NCBI GenBank assembly: GCA_022315425.1
Contig: JAIUPT010000021.1
Coordinates: forward strand, 558,001-622,000
Length of the DNA stretch: 64,000 bases
Origin: Pseudevernia furfuracea
Lineage: Eukaryota; Ascomycota; Lecanoromycetes; Lecanorales; Parmeliaceae
Reading direction: 5' to 3'
The notes under the pieces were generated by a model. It ran no database searches. It had not been told where the DNA came from and saw only the letters and a program-made list of their open reading frames with translations. Positions 1 through 13,324 of the stretch are shown here, piece after piece (position 1 is the first letter of the stretch; every line of letters begins with the position of its first letter). The translations under genes were made by a program, and so were the position numbers.

Positions 1-2965
1 AAAATTATATTAATAATATGCTTTACGAGTATCTAGACGATTTTTATATCGTTTATATCGATAATATTTTAATCTATAACGATAACGATAAGAAGCATAT
101 TAAGTACGTTCGACTCGTGCTCGAGCGTCTTCGCGAAACGAAACTTTAGATCGATATATAAAAATACTCCTTCGAAGTCATCGAAGTTAAGTATTTAGAC
201 TTGATTATCACTATTCGAGATGTTCAGATGAATATAAAGAAGATATTCGCGATTCTAGAATAAAATACCTCTCGAAACGTTAAGAACGTTTAGAGCTTTC
301 TAGACTTTATTAATTTCTATCGACGCTTTATTCAAGAATTCTCTCGACTCGTTAACTCTCTAACGCAGCTTATTAAGAAGAATTAATTCTTTATATAATT
401 TCTTAAGTGTTAAAAAGTCTTCGACTCTCTAAAGAAAGTCTTTATCACAGTCTTAATTCTATTATATTTCGATTCGAAGAAGTAAATCGTCGTGAAAATC
501 GACGCTTCGAATCACGTTGTGACGAGAGTTATATCGCAATACGATAGCGACGAATCTTTAAGATTAGTCGTTTACTTCTTCACTAAGATAAGCTTCGCGA
601 AATACAATTACGAAATCTACGATAAGAAATTCTTAGTCGTTATTAGAACTTTCGAGCTTTGACGTCTCGAGTTAAAAGATATCGAAGAGCTCGTTACGAT
701 TTTGTTCGATTATAAGAATCTCGAATACTTTATAACTATTAAGCTTTTAAGTCGACGTCAAGCTCGCTAATCAGAGTTTCTATTTCAATTTAACTTTAAG
801 ATTACGTATCGATTTAACGATCTAAATCGTCGCGTCGACGCTCTTATTCGATAATCAGAAGATCTTTCGCGAGAGAAGAAGAATTATCGTCGAAAGTATT
901 AATAATAGATTATCTTAAAATCTAAAAATCTTGATATTTAGATCTTTGCGCTCTTAGAATTCGTCTTAAAGATACGCTTAATTCTTTTCGCATTGATGTT
1001 CGTAGTCGAATTAAGTCTCGAACTCTCGAAGTCTGCGAAATCTCTCTTTAAGAACTCTAAAGACGATTTCGAAGATTCGATAGACGAGATAATCGCTTTA
1101 GAGCTCGCTTTGAATCGCGTCTATTAATAAGATTCTTAAATTAAGATTATCTTTGAAGCTTTACGAGACGACGCTCGCAAACTTAAGAGTATATCTTTAA
1201 CGAAACTCGACGAGAGAGACGAGCGTATTTACTTTTATAGTAATCAAATACTCGTTCTCGATAATAACGACTTGAGACTAAGAATTCTTTATCTCGCTTA
1301 CGATTCTTTTAACGTTAATCACTCGAGAAAGATCAAGTAGTACGAACTTATATTTAAAACTTATTAATAATCAGAGCTTCGAAACGACGTTCGACGATAC
1401 GTGCGAAATTGTTATAATTGCTTTCGATTTAAGATCTCTTAAGACAAAAAGTACGAGTTACTTAAGTCTCTTTTCGTGTTCGATAGACGATAAGCGCACA
1501 TCTCGATGAATTTTATTATTGATCTTTTTTTTATTTAGATCACTTCGAGAAAGACTATATTAATATTCTCGTCGTCGTCGATCGACTTTTTAAGATAATA
1601 AAATATATTTTCATAAACAAAATAAACGTCGAGACTATCGTTAAAGTATTTTATCTATGAGTTTAAAAGAATTACGACTTCTTAATCATTATTATTTTCG
1701 ATCGAGATATTTAGTTCGAGTTCGAATTCTAATACGAGTTATATAAGCTCGCGAATATCAAGACTATTCTTTTAATAACATTTCACTTCGAAATAGACGA
1801 TTAGATCGAGCGCTTTAACGCTATTTTGAAGCAATATCTTCGCGCGTATATCGTCTTTCTTTAAAACGACTGAGCTAAGTAATTATCTTTCGTAAAATTC
1901 TTTATTAACAATCATATCTTAAAGACTACTATCGTTAGTCTATTCTTCGTCAACTCGAATTAAAACTCTTAAATGAATTTCGAGTCTTCGAGACACTTTA
2001 ACGATTCTATAGTTCTCGAAGATATTTAGCTTCGAGATTCTATAGAGAACTTTGTAGCTAAGATGCTTAAGATCGACGAGATTCTTAGAAAATAAATGAC
2101 TTACGCTCAAGTTAATCAAAAGAAATTTGTTAATCGAAATCGTTAATTCGATCTTAAGTATCGCGAGGGCGATAAGATCTGATTGAACGCTCGAAATCTC
2201 TGAATCGAGGAGAAACGTACTCGAAAACTAATTAACAAGTTCAAAGATCTCTTTAAGATTACGAAAGTCGTTAGTTTTCACGTCTATCGTTTCGAACTTC
2301 TTATAGATTGAAGCTATTATAATATATTCGATATCACTCTATTGCGTCTCGAATCTAATAATATCTTGCTCGAATAGATATCGTCGCTCTCGATATCATT
2401 TCTCTCTATTGAAATCGATCGATATCAATTATTTTCAATCGATAAAATCATTAGCGTTAGAATGAGGCGCGGTCGCCCGTATTATAGAGTTCAGTGAATC
2501 AATTTCGACGCGTCTTTTAGACTTGAATCTTTTAATAACGTCTGCATAACAATCGAAGTCATGAACGAGTTCTACGACAAGTACTCTATCGTCGCAGGGC
2601 ATCTTATTTGAGAAACGTTTAAGAACGATTCGAATAATTCTGAGTTTCGTAACGACGACAGCGACGACGATAGCGACGATAACGGGCTATTCGTTTCTTA
2701 GAAATAGCGTATGTGCTTTATAAGCTCTCGAGCGCATAGCGTCATCGTCGAAAGATTTTACGATCGAACGCACGCACTTGAAAATATATAGCTAAAAGAA
2801 TTTCAGTCAATAAATTCTATTCGCCCTCACATATATTCTACGACCTCGATTTGCTCTAAATTTGATATATACTAATTCATTTTAAAATTTTATTTTTAAA
2901 TAATCGTGTTTTTTTAAAAGATGAAATTGATCTCGCAGAAGCTCGAATTTGAAGAGAGAGAATAC
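1..2965 (+). pseudogene. Ty3/gypsy pol remnant (RT, RNase H, integrase, chromodomain-like tail), family B
   Basis: Remains of a Ty3/gypsy polyprotein, truncated by the window start. Translation from base 2 gives the reverse-transcriptase active-site region (LYEYLDDFYIVYIDNILIY, with YIDN where YIDD is usual), the thumb/RNase H junction (FINFYRRFIQEFSRLV) and RNase H. The same readable pattern continues through an integrase with an H-H/C-C finger around 1320-1440, a core near 1690-1830 (DRDI..FEFEF) and a GPY-like segment. Near 2440-2600 it ends in a chromodomain-like tail containing RMRRGRPYYRVQ. Dozens of in-frame TAA/TAG/TGA codons, mostly where W, Q or R are expected, show RIP damage; no protein can be made. 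It differs in sequence from the Ty3 copies at 6456-13530 and 18075-24290, so it is a separate family. Identification as Ty3/gypsy is firm; exact domain limits are approximate. Confidence 0.85.
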
Positions 2966-3323
2966 TATCACGGTCGCAAAACCGTTTTATTCAAAATCCC
3001 AAGTCAAGTTCACCTGAACCACTCAGCACTCAAGTTTCACCTCAACTATTCGACGATGACTAAGCATTCGAACTCGAAAGTCAGAGTCAGAATCTGAATT
3101 CCATCAAGTCAAGTTCACTCTCGCTACCCGGCGCTCGACTGACTAGCGCCCGCTCGGGCGCTACTGCTAGCAAGGCTTCTACGGGTATTTAAGAAGCGAA
3201 TTTCTCACAGCGAACTTGTTTCTCTTTCTTTTCTCTTTGCGTTCGTCTTGTATAATAGATCTAGATCATAATTACTTAATATCATCTCAAGTTCAGAATA
3301 ACACTTCACTTCCCTTCGTGACA
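2966..3323 (+). repeat. LTR of the family B Ty3 element (3' LTR)
   Basis: A 358-bp segment follows the pol remnant. A purine-rich tract (about 2941-2964) precedes it. The segment starts TATCACGG (a RIP-altered TGTCACGG) and ends CTTCGTGACA, giving short inverted ends. It holds a TATTTAAG TATA-like box near 3186 and a GC-rich patch near 3128-3165. Position just downstream of pol makes it the 3' LTR. The upstream LTR and the matching TSD lie outside the window, so the limits rest on the inverted ends only. Confidence 0.6.
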
Positions 3324-6300
3324 CTACTCAAGCTACGAAGAGTAATTACGAACTACTACTTAGACTATATTATAAGAGAAATCTTTCTTCGACTAGTCGA
3401 AACAGGATAAAAACTCTCGCTATTCTTTCTTATCGTATCTTCTTATCGTATAGTCTTTCTATCACACTGCGTTCTCTAGTCTATTCGTACGAATTCGTAT
3501 ATCTTCTTGAAGTACTTGTTGCTGCTTCTATTATTGTCTGTCATATAGCTGCTTCTTAGTTAATAAGAACTATTTTAAAAGATTAATCGAGATCAGTTAT
3601 CGCGCTGCGACCTTTGCCCCTCGCGAAATTGTTAGCATCTCTCTTAGATTAGCTGTCTCAGTCTTTTTTAGAAGAGTTTATCTCTCGCTTTTCAGCCTTA
3701 AATAGAATAAAAGAACGTGTCTAATATTCTATTTTCTTTAGTCACACTCGTATACGAAAGAGAGTATTTTAGAAACTTTACACATATGTAGAAAGTGTGT
3801 TAAATCAATCTTTTTTATTCGTAGCTGGGTTAGAGCGAAGTTCTCTACTTTTGTTAGATCTTCATAAAGAGATCTTTTATTTGATTATAGATCTCTTCTT
3901 TGTGCGAGACTGCTTCGTTCTTCTAAGATCTTAATCTGATACTAAACTCACACTGCTTCTTAGACTACTTTCTGTTAGTCTTTAATAAGATCTCTAGCTC
4001 TTCTTGATATTCTTTCTCCGTCAGGTGTCTGTAGAGAGTCTCAATTTTCGAGTCGAAGCGTTCTTAGAATTCACTCTTCTTTATCTTCTGCTGAGATCTA
4101 AAGAACTACTCGTCTTTTATCTCGTTTCTCTTTTAGCTTTCTTCGAATTCTCGCATTTTCTAGCTTCGTAACGAGATAACTATCTTTAAATACTTGATTT
4201 CGAAGTACTACTTAATTCATCGTGATCTAAAGAGAGAAAATCCCTGTCTTCGCTTCGACGACTCTCTTATTGATGACTTTGTATATCTCGACTACTCTCC
4301 GCAGACATTTATTCTATATAGTCTTTAGAGTCTTAACGTGAGATCGCTTATTATTTCGAAGATCTCGTAATGTGTGTCACGTTGCTGCTACGTATGTTAT
4401 CGCTGATCGTACGATAGAGTTATACACTTGTCTTGCTTTGTTTAGTGTGGCGCCTTATGTTGAGACTACAGTTATTGATAGTGCTCTGCATTGCGATTTT
4501 ATCTTGATCTTGACTTCTCTAATATGAGATTCTTAACGAAGTTTGTCGTCGATCTGCAGTTTTAACACGCGAATACTAGTCTTTGACTTTGTCGTTACAG
4601 AGTCTAGGTCGACGCTAACTCTCATATTAAACTTCTCTGAACTTCTTGTTAGGTAAATTAACTCGTATTTCTTTGACGCGAACGTCGCTTTATGAGTCTC
4701 TGCTTATTGCAGACAGATTTCGTGTGCTTTTTTAAGAGTCTCGCAGTTTGTCTCAGTGCTCTTTTCATATGTTAACAGATGAATATCGTCAACGAATTCT
4801 CTTACTTACAGTTTCAACTTGATCTTCGCATATCTCTCAATTAAGAGAGCGTTGAAGAATAGAAAAAGAATAGACGACATCGAAGATCTCTATGGAATTC
4901 TCGTCTCTGTAGACTTCAGTCTGCTTGTTATTCTTTTTAGAGTAAGAGAGGTTTCTCTATCAATAAGAAAGCTTCTTATTCAGTTCACAATTAGCTTCGA
5001 AATTCTCTTCTATTTAAGATTGTGAAGCAGACGATGATGAGAGACGTTATCGAAAGTCTTTGTCATATCTAGTGAGAGAAGACTAACAACTTTATTCTTT
5101 TCACAATCTCAGACTGTGTGTACTATATCTACTATCGTTTTCAGAACTATCTTCGTAGATCTCTTTCTTCTAACTCTTATCTATTTTAACGAAAGAAGGT
5201 CATTATCTTCTACGCAGTCACTAAGTCTGCGCGCAATCACTATCTTTAGTGTCTTTCTTAGTGTACTTAAGAGTGTTATTAATCTATACGACTTCGGTTC
5301 GAAGTAGTTCTTCTTCTTTGACTTTCTTAACACAATAATATTAGTCTTACGAAACTTCTTAAAATAATAGCTCACGTCTACGCATGTCTGAAATAAGTGT
5401 CTAAACTTGAAGAGCAGCTTCTCTATAACTAGTCTTAAAAAGCGATTTGATAGATCATCTATCTCTGAAGCTTTGTCTGATTTTGATCTAAAGATAGTCT
5501 TACGTATCTCTTTCTTTATAATCTAACTACTTATTAATAGCGAAGAAGAATAGACTACTTTTAAAATATCGAAGATATCTATCTGAGAGAGAGAAGAAAA
5601 GAAAGTCTTTCTTAGAGCATTAACTTTTTCTTTAAACGTAGTAATTAGACTCTTCTCTGTTCTTCTTATTAACGAGAACTTCGATAAAGACTTAAAGCAT
5701 ATGTTATTGTTTCTCGCTTAGCTGACTATGTCTTAGATCTCTCTAAATAATTACGTTATCTCGTGTACTTTCTTACGAAAGTGAAGATTCTTAATCTTGC
5801 TTATTATCTTATCTCTCTTCTTAAGTGTCGCTCTTCATGTATATTCTGCGTGCTCGTTACGACTAACTCGATATCGAGATATCTTAGTCTTCGCTTTCTT
5901 TGTTATTAGACTATACTCTTCGTCTTAGAATAACTTATCTTTTTCTGACGACTTAGCTCACGATACTATATTCTTTATTATCTTATCAAGTTCTCTATAA
6001 AGCAGACTAATATAGTTATCGATCTGCTTCGAATTTGTTAGAGGGTCTAATGAGAGTGTCGCGTTTAGTGCTTGAGCTTCTCTAGCTATCTCTTCTGATT
6101 TTGTTATCTTTTAAACACGACGTCGCTATTTCGAGACGCTCTTCGTTGCTAGATCGAGCTTCGTGAGTATTAAGAAATAATTCGAGTTATGCTATAGATT
6201 CGATTTTACTTAACAACGAACTATTATCTTCGTTGTCTCTGAAGTAATAAAGACTAGATCGATCGCACTCTTTTGTTCTCGAGATCTTCACGTTACTACT

Positions 6301-6455
6301 TTCTTTAACAAAACTAGATTTATTCTTCTCTCTGCAATTACTGCAATCAGATCGTTTATCTCTTTATAATACGAGAATCTATTAGAGTTATTTTAGCTAA
6401 GATAATATAGATTGAAGTTCTCGAGTAAAAGATATTTCTTAGACTTCTGCAGAAG
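3324..6455 (-). pseudogene. Tad1-like LINE, 3' part: ORF2 endonuclease end, reverse transcriptase and 3' region
   Basis: Minus-strand non-LTR retrotransposon ORF2, broken by RIP. Bases 5375-5181 give an RT segment with IIVLRKSKKKNYFEPKSYR and IARRLSDCVEDNDLL, typical of fungal Tad-clade RTs. The catalytic box reads FVDDIHLLTYE (active-site Asp codons at 4785-4796), followed by the expected downstream block near 4700-4650. Around 6456-6100 the end of the endonuclease domain is readable (ATWRS/IDLVF-like spacing). RNase H and the 3' end towards 3324 are too degraded to delimit. The Ty3 copy A1 (6456-13530) interrupts the element, and its 5' part resumes at 13557. The plus-strand open frames here are shadows. 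Family assignment is firm; the 3' boundary is a guess set by the neighbouring LTR. Confidence 0.8.
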
Positions 6456-6661
6456 CGTTAGAATTAGTACAGAGTCAAGTCATGTAGGTGTATTGAATAA
6501 GACAACTAGATACAGAACAACTATGTACTGGAAGGGAAGGCCATATATGTATGACTGAGTGAATCTGTCAAGGCACGCTAAGTCTAAAAGGGATAGTGTG
6601 TCAATAAAGAAATGCTAACACAGGCAGGTGTCATCAAGGGATGCGAGGTACGCTCGTAACA
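6456..6661 (-). repeat. 3' LTR of Ty3 copy A1
   Basis: The 206-bp LTR matches 13325-13530 end to end with scattered transitions. It ends GCTCGTAACA on the plus strand and starts CGTTAG where TGTTAG is expected. The adjacent C-run at 6665-6673 is the complement of the polypurine tract, which fixes this end as the 3' LTR of a minus-strand element. Confidence 0.9.
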
Positions 6662-7279
6662 CTACCCCCCCCCTCCGAAAAGACATGTTCTCATGGCTGT
6701 ACTAGAGTCGTTCGCTATGCATACAAGTGCAAGAAAGACAAAAAGCAGAAAACATAGTGCTGAGGGCTGGCGCTATCCTTTTCTGCTGTGAAGCTGACAT
6801 CCAGTTGCTTCGATGACGTCTTGACGATGTCATGTCGCTAGCATAACGTCATGCGATCGCAGGGGTGCTGAAATGGCCTCCATTGATGAAGAGTTGAAGA
6901 AATGATGACAATTAATGATTTTTGATGTAGATGATCTACAAGAAAGTTGATTTGCGATCGGAGAAGAAAATCGCTGAATAAAGACCTATTATTGATTCGT
7001 TAGACGACTCGAACCGTTAGCCGCGCGCTAAAGACGTCACGTCGTTGCTTTCTCAGTGTCGACGCAACATTTGCCTTCTATTGCAGCAGAATTGATCTGA
7101 TTCGATGTCTCAGAGCCATTGCTGAAGGTGTAATAGAGTTCAGCAAGTACTGGGCAGGGTTATGAAACCAGAGGGACCTGCGGGACAGACGCCTAGTCGA
7201 GTAGTGAGCGAAAGGGTTCTGAGAGGTGAACGCAGATCTGAGACTGAGTATTGCAGTATTTATAGACGTTGAATCGTCT

Positions 7280-7470
7280 AGCGAAGGGCCTTAGGGTATT
7301 TCTTATAAAATTCTTCGACGACGTCCTTGACGTTATCGAACTCGCCTCTGTCGACGTTATATCAGATGAGGTCTTTGTCAAAGCCTTCTTAATTGACTTG
7401 ATATTTGAGTCGGTCCCAAGGCTTTTTGAAAGCGAGAATATCGTCTACTACTTATTCTTTTAAGTCGTCA
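7280..7470 (-). pseudogene. Chromodomain at C-terminus of A1 integrase
   Basis: Minus-strand translation shows VVDDILAFKKPWDRLKYQV, then an EGFDKDL-like stretch and FYKKYPKA. This is the layout of the integrase-fused chromodomain of fungal chromoviruses, which is thought to steer integration towards heterochromatin. Three in-frame stops occur where Trp is expected. The same domain is seen in copy A2 at about 18880-19100. Confidence 0.7.
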
Positions 7471-7499
7471 ATCATTATTGACTTCGAGAGAGAATTCTT

Positions 7500-8600
7500 C
7501 TAACTCGATAAGAAGTCTGTGACGGCTAGACTCAACAATTTGAGGCTGAAAACGTCATATATTCGCATGATTTTGAGTAGTTTCAGTCTATACGACGAAC
7601 CTATCAAGACCTTGATCTTGAATAAATCATATTTCTTGTTATCAAGTTTCTTAAAAGGTCGAGTACTGATGATGTTTTTGCTGTTGAGGAAGATCAAATC
7701 TTCTTTCTTAAATTTGACGTTCAGTCTATGCTGATTTATTTAAGCAATCATGACTTTTTGAGCTCTATTTATGTTATCTCGAATGTATTTCAAGACCTTC
7801 TACATGTTGTTAGCAATGTTTTCGACCTTGACGACGTCTAGACGTTTTCGAGTGATAGCGTAGGTCGTGAAGTTCTTGCTGAAGCTTATACGTGAATAAA
7901 ATCCTTTATTGACATAGAACGAGATAACTTCGATAAACGATAAGACTTCGTCGTTGTCTGCGAATTTCGTCATGAATATTCACTTAGCTCAGTCGTCTTG
8001 CATATAGTTATAATAGGTTCGTAGATGACGTTCAAGATCTTGATTGTTACGTTCGATCTGATCGTCTGTCTGAGAATGAAATGCGATAAATAGTTTTGCT
8101 GTAATGTCAAGGCGTGTGCAGAAAGACTTTCACACAGTGACAACAAACTAAGAGTCTCGATTCGACACTATTAATAACGATAGTCCGTGAAGGCGAAAGA
8201 TATGATTGACGAGCATTTTCGTAGTGTATTCGACTAAGATATCTTCGTTAGTGACAGTGCATGAAATATAGTGACGTTTCTTGATCAGTCGATTCACTAC
8301 TACAAAAATGACGTTATGTTCTTTCGATTATAATAGGTCGACGATAAAATTTATAAATATGTTCTATTAACGTTTCTGTGAAATTGAAAGAAGCTAAATT
8401 AGACCGTATTCGCGATCTCTAGACGTCTTGAATCTCTGACATTTGTAGCAGTTACGAATGTAAGTGATTATCGTGTTCTTCATATCTCGTTAGTAGTATT
8501 CACGACGAAGCAACTTATACGTTCGATTAATCTCTGAGTGATCGTAAGCGAATTAATCATGAATCTCGATAATGAGGTTAGTGTACATTTGCTGAGGGAC
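7500..8600 (-). pseudogene. Integrase of Ty3 copy A1
   Basis: Bases 7697-7500 (minus) encode the GPF/Y-type C-terminal module of a Ty3 integrase: FLNSKNIISTRPFKKLDNKK, then the YRLKLLKIMRIYDVFSLKLL stretch. The zinc-binding and catalytic parts lie upstream, roughly 8600-7850, and are heavily mutated. This catalytic part is exactly what copy A2 has lost. Confidence 0.7.
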
Positions 8601-8828
8601 TCATAGTCTGTTCTTGTGATATAGTATGTCGTCGTTCATCGAGCATTTGACGAGGGTGATGTTATTTAGTTTCTTCTTATCTTCGATAATCGCGTTACGA
8701 ATTTCAGAGCACTTCTCGTTATTCTTATTAACAATAATCACTCTATAATAAATGAGATCGTTAATTGTATTGATAACGTATTTCGTGTTATCGAGTTTCA
8801 AGCGATCTGGAGTTAAAATAATTTGATA

Positions 8829-10811
8829 CTATTGTCTAACCCTTTCGTCGTTGGGACTGCTAGATTTTGATTCAGTTATTCTAATAAGAGCGTCTGTCTT
8901 AACATTTTGTGAACTAGGTCTATAAACTATTTTGATATTGTATTCGAAAAGCATATTCAAATAACGAGTCTGTCGACGACTAAGATCTCTTCCTTCGGCG
9001 AAGTACATTAGATTCTTATAATTAGTGAAGATCTTGACTGAGACGTTCGTGTATTTCAATTCGAGTCGTCAGTGCTCGAGGCAACGAATAATAATTAATA
9101 ACTTCTTATCGTAGATTTGATAATTATATTTCGTCGATATGAGATTCTTATTATAAAAAGCAATCGAGTGTAAAACTTCTTCGTCGTCATATTAAGAAAG
9201 AATCTCATCGTTGACGTAATCGAAAGAGTCGATCTCGAGTATAATCTCTTTAAATCTATCAAAATGACGTAAGGCTGAGATCTAAGTGACTACTATTTTA
9301 AGTTGATTGAATGCTTGTTAACATACAGTAAACCACTCAAAAATGACGTCTTTGCGTGTAAGACGAACGAGTGATTTAACAATTTTCGAGAAGTCTTTGA
9401 TAAATCGTCTATAAAAATTATAAAAGTCAACGAAGAACTGAGTTTTCTTGAGGTTGATCGATATACGTCAGTCGATCACTGCGTCAACTTTACTCGGGTT
9501 CATTCGTAGACCTTCGATGAATATGAGAAGCTTCAAGAATTTGATCTCTTGAACGTGAAATTCGCACTTGAGAATATTCACCTATAAACCGACCTCTCGT
9601 AGTCTCTGAAGAATAAGTCGAACATGTTTGACGTGTTCCTTCTTGATCTTGCTATAAATGAGAATATCGTTCAGATATGTCTGATAGAAGTCATTCAGGT
9701 AGTCGAAAAGAATATCATTCATGTACTGCTGATAATTGACGGGCTCATTGATCAGTTCGAATAACAATATTCGATACTTATAAGCATCAAGAGACGTGAT
9801 AAACGTAGTAAAATCTTCGCTGTTAGAGTGCATTCGAAGTTTGTTAAATGCGACTATGATATCGAGGCGTGTCATGTACTTACAACTCTGGATTCTAACG
9901 AGAACTTCGTCTATCAGGGAAATGAGATAGCGATTCCGCTTTGTTATTTGATTGAGTCTTCTGTAGTCGACACAAAATCGCAGATCATCATTTGACTTCT
10001 CAGCGAATAGTATAAGAGAGGCGAATAATGCTTGACTGAGAACTATGAAGCCTTTCTTCAAATACTCGTTCAAATACTTCTTGACCTGTTTCAACTTTGA
10101 ATTCGAAATGAAATAGATGCGACTGCGAGAAAGTTTTGTCTTGTCAGCCCCGTCTATAAATTTCAATTTGTGATCACATTCTCGATGGGGAGACAATTCG
10201 TCTATCTTAGACCTATCGAATACGTTTAAGAAGTTATGATATTTCTTCGACAACTTCTTCTTGACGTTCTCGAGAGTTAATTTCTTCGTGTTATTGACTC
10301 GAATAGTCGTGTATAATTCACAGCATTTCTTGTATTTGAGTTTCGAATAACATAGGCACGATTTATTGACTAATATCCGCGAGTTTCGAACGAACGATGA
10401 CGATATAGAGTTATGAATCTCGCTTGATGTTATGCTGAACAACTTGTTTATCTTATTACTTGTCAGCATATGAAACGCAGATGCTTCTATTTCTACGATA
10501 TTTAGTGCATCTAATGACGAGATTCGTTGTTCCTTTGCGACTCTTGAACTAGAAGTTCTTCGTGATTTAAAAGGCTGCTCAGAGAAGGATAATGACTCGA
10601 AGACGATCTCGTAGCTCTCGTCTTCGCACGTAGAAGTCGAAGATCGCTTGAGAGTAGATGAGGGAGATATTAATGAACTTGATGAACTTGATGTAGACAA
10701 GAAAGACAAATCCTTCGATGATGACGTTTGATTTCCATCGTGCTCGCAACGATCGAGCACGAATAGAATCTTGTTCTTTAACATATTCAGCAAGACTTTA
10801 TGCTTGTTCAT
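8829..10811 (-). pseudogene. Reverse transcriptase-RNase H of Ty3 copy A1
   Basis: The open stretch 10811-9582 and its continuation to 8829 give a Ty3 RT-RNase H. Seen are the linker after the protease, RT motifs (FCVDYRRLNQITKRNRYLI; MTRLDIIVAFNKLRMHS), the catalytic box as YLNDILIYSK where YLDD is expected, and the RNase H end (YFAEGRDLSRRQTRYLNM, IVYRPSSQNVKTDALIR). The Asp-to-Asn change in the active site is a G-to-A change, as RIP makes, and would inactivate the enzyme even without the stops. A Ser-rich linker near residues 30-60 of the stretch joins protease to RT. Confidence 0.85.
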
Positions 10812-11060
10812 TCATGATTTACTCAATATCAAGTCGTGTTGTATAAGAGCGATCAACATGAGGCATGTCTCTTCTCTATGGTCATTGACGTTTAGTTTAG
10901 AAAGGAGATAGTGTGTAATAGGTCTTTTGAACAGTTTTCCATTATAGTCTCGCAATGACTTGAGTATAGATAGTGAGACTACTTCGAGTTTTAATTCTTT
11001 GCATGCTTGAGTCACGCGAGACTCATTAAGAACGATGTTGATTCTCGTGCAGTCGCTGTC
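10812..11060 (-). pseudogene. Aspartic protease region of Ty3 copy A1
   Basis: Upstream of RT the minus strand encodes the retropepsin-like part, with IDSD at the active site (about 11047-11060) where DSG is expected, then TQACKELKLEVVSLS and ALIQHDLILSKS, the usual QHDLILGxPW end of fungal Ty3 proteases. The Gly-to-Asp change again fits G-to-A mutation. Confidence 0.65.
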
Positions 11061-11339
11061 GATTAGGGTGTTCTTGAAAACGCATTTCTTGTTCTATGAG
11101 AATAGTGTAGTCACTGTTCGAAATGAACGACGTGTTAATGGATCGTTGAGAGTATTCACTAGGCACACTTCGTCGTTGTTTCTTTTCGTGTCTTTGAAAG
11201 AGGCTAGGCGTTTCTCGAGTCGAAAGAGTCGTCAGATTTAGCATCGTGATACTGTTCCTCGTTGTTAATAAGGTTCTTAGTGTTATAAGCCTTAATGACA
11301 TATAGTCTAGCGTTCAACGCTGCTTTTTTTCTAATCTAA

Positions 11340-12427
11340 ATCTGCTTATTTGAGTAGTTCTTCTTCTAATGACTCGAACGTTTATATTAAAAGCATATAT
11401 ACTCTTTCTTGATCTTGATCACAGGGATGAAAGATATCTTGTTAACAGAGATAAATAATATAATCGATGTAACAACGGAAGTGATACGTCTTATCGAGAC
11501 GATATAACTGAGTGAAAGACGATCGAAGCGAGATGTATAGATCTTCTTTTGAATCAGAGCCTGTTTAGCGAGTTTCGTCTGTTTATCGAGATTCTAAAAT
11601 CGCAAAGTGTTGTCCGTCTTGATTAAGTAGTCTCTTATTGAGAGAAGTGTGATGAAATTTGCACTAAGGCCGCTAACATCGATAAATTTGATATTGAGTT
11701 TGAAATTCAATTTCTTTGCGAGATCATTCATTAGCGTGCTCTTATTGATAGCCAGCTCTTCACCTAATCGCTTGAATTTTGTGAAGAAATCGCGGAAAGG
11801 TAGCTCTGGCTGTTGAGTCAGAGAGTCATATTCCCGCCTAGCGTTTACGCGACGATCGATGTTCTGATAGGACTCAGCGAGGTCATTCATGACGTTCTTG
11901 ACTGTTATATATGAATTGAAGGAGTCGGGTTGACGACGAATGACGACTGTCTTCTGAGCATCGCCTTCAACACGATTGACGACATAGATAATCTTAGATC
12001 GCTCAGTTGAATAGTGATCTTCGTTAACTATGAGTTTGTTTAGAATGACGTTCGATTAGATCTGTCAAGTAGGGTCTATATCGTCTGTAAACATTGCTGA
12101 ATTCGATATGCGAGTGAACTTCTTCGTCTTGTTGATTATAGAAGAAACTTCGACGGGGGCGAGAGCGGGGGAGACCTGACCAGACTCAGTCTGCTTGATA
12201 GACTCGTTCGAATTGAGTTATGCATGTTCTGTATTCAGATACTTCTTCTTATATACACGAATAATGTCGTGAGATTCGAAGAGTTTGATCTGAAGACGAT
12301 CGACTTCTTTATGCAATTGATCTCTCTCTTTCTCGACGCGAGACTTCTCTTTGCTCAACGTGTCGTAGTGAATATTTATATGAAGACACTGATCTCGCTT
12401 ATAGCGAAGATTCATTAGCATTTTCAT
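11340..12427 (-). pseudogene. Gag of Ty3 copy A1 (coiled coil, Gag domain, CCHC knuckle)
   Basis: The structural protein of the element. Bases 12427-12218 encode a strongly charged heptad-like coiled coil (SKEKSRVEKERDQLHKEVDR). Bases 11890-11594 encode a retrotransposon Gag core (REYDSLTQQPELPFRDFFTKF, LNFKLNIKFIDVSG). A degraded CCHC zinc knuckle lies near 11400-11340; it is clearer in copy A2. In-frame stops separate the parts, so the gene is dead. Confidence 0.7.
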
Positions 12428-13324
12428 GACATCGTTTGATCGCTTCTGAGATCACTATTATAACTAAGCAACGTTGAAAATCTTTCAGACGTTCTCTATG
12501 TTAGTGACGTCATTTTCTAACACGATCGAATAACGTCTATTCTTTGCTTGCTTCTTCACTATCTTGAATACGTCTTTTGTATTTGTGCTTTCTAATATAT
12601 TAAATGATTTTCTTTGAAGAGGAAAGAAAAGAAGAAGAGAGTGCTTAAGTTACTTCAAAAAGTAAGGCGACAGTCGGACAGAAGGTGTTAGAGAGAATCG
12701 AAGTGTTTTCGTTTTTGTTTCGATGTTGAAAGAAAAAAGTGTCAAAAAGCTACGGGATATCGATTTTCTTTGTTTCTGATGTAACTTTTTTGTTTGCTAA
12801 TCGTTTGACATCTAGCAAAGAATGTAAATGCTTTAAAGTATGTTCTTTATGAAGTTGTTATTTTAATAAGGTGGTTTGTTGACAAATTCAGATGTGAAGC
12901 CTCGACGAGATAGAATTTGCGGGCAGAGAAGTAGTATTAGTCTCAGAGAAGGTTTTCTTGCGGAGGGTACTGTGAAGGCGTTTGTGAACCGAATCGAGCG
13001 CCGTTTAGATTCCTTGTATTGAAACGTTTTGTTCTTGAAATGAGACGTTCAGAACTCGATTTGAATGTGTGATTGAAAAATTTTTTGTGATGATTGATTT
13101 TGATGATTTCTTTCTTATTCGCTAATCTTACGAATATTTCAGCTATTCTTTATTCTCTGACTGTCACGAGATCGTTTTTCGCCTTGAAAACGATTTATCT
13201 ATATAATAGACTAACTCAGAAATACGATATCTCATTAATACTAAGTTCTTGACAAAGCTTCTGTTAGTTAACTTCTTTGAATTCGATTGCTGTCACGAAT
13301 AAAGTGAGGGTGATCTAGTTGTAG

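Noticed and set aside
3216..3410. 64-codon plus-strand frame
   Set aside because: It overlaps the family B LTR and its edge; composition is explained by LTR sequence.
4819..5307. Plus-strand open frames of 60-68 codons
   Set aside because: They are the complement of LINE reverse transcriptase, which is recognisable on the minus strand.
7269..7734. Plus-strand frames opposite the Ty3 integrase
   Set aside because: Shadows of the minus-strand integrase/chromodomain; the same shadows recur in copy A2 at 18932-19458.
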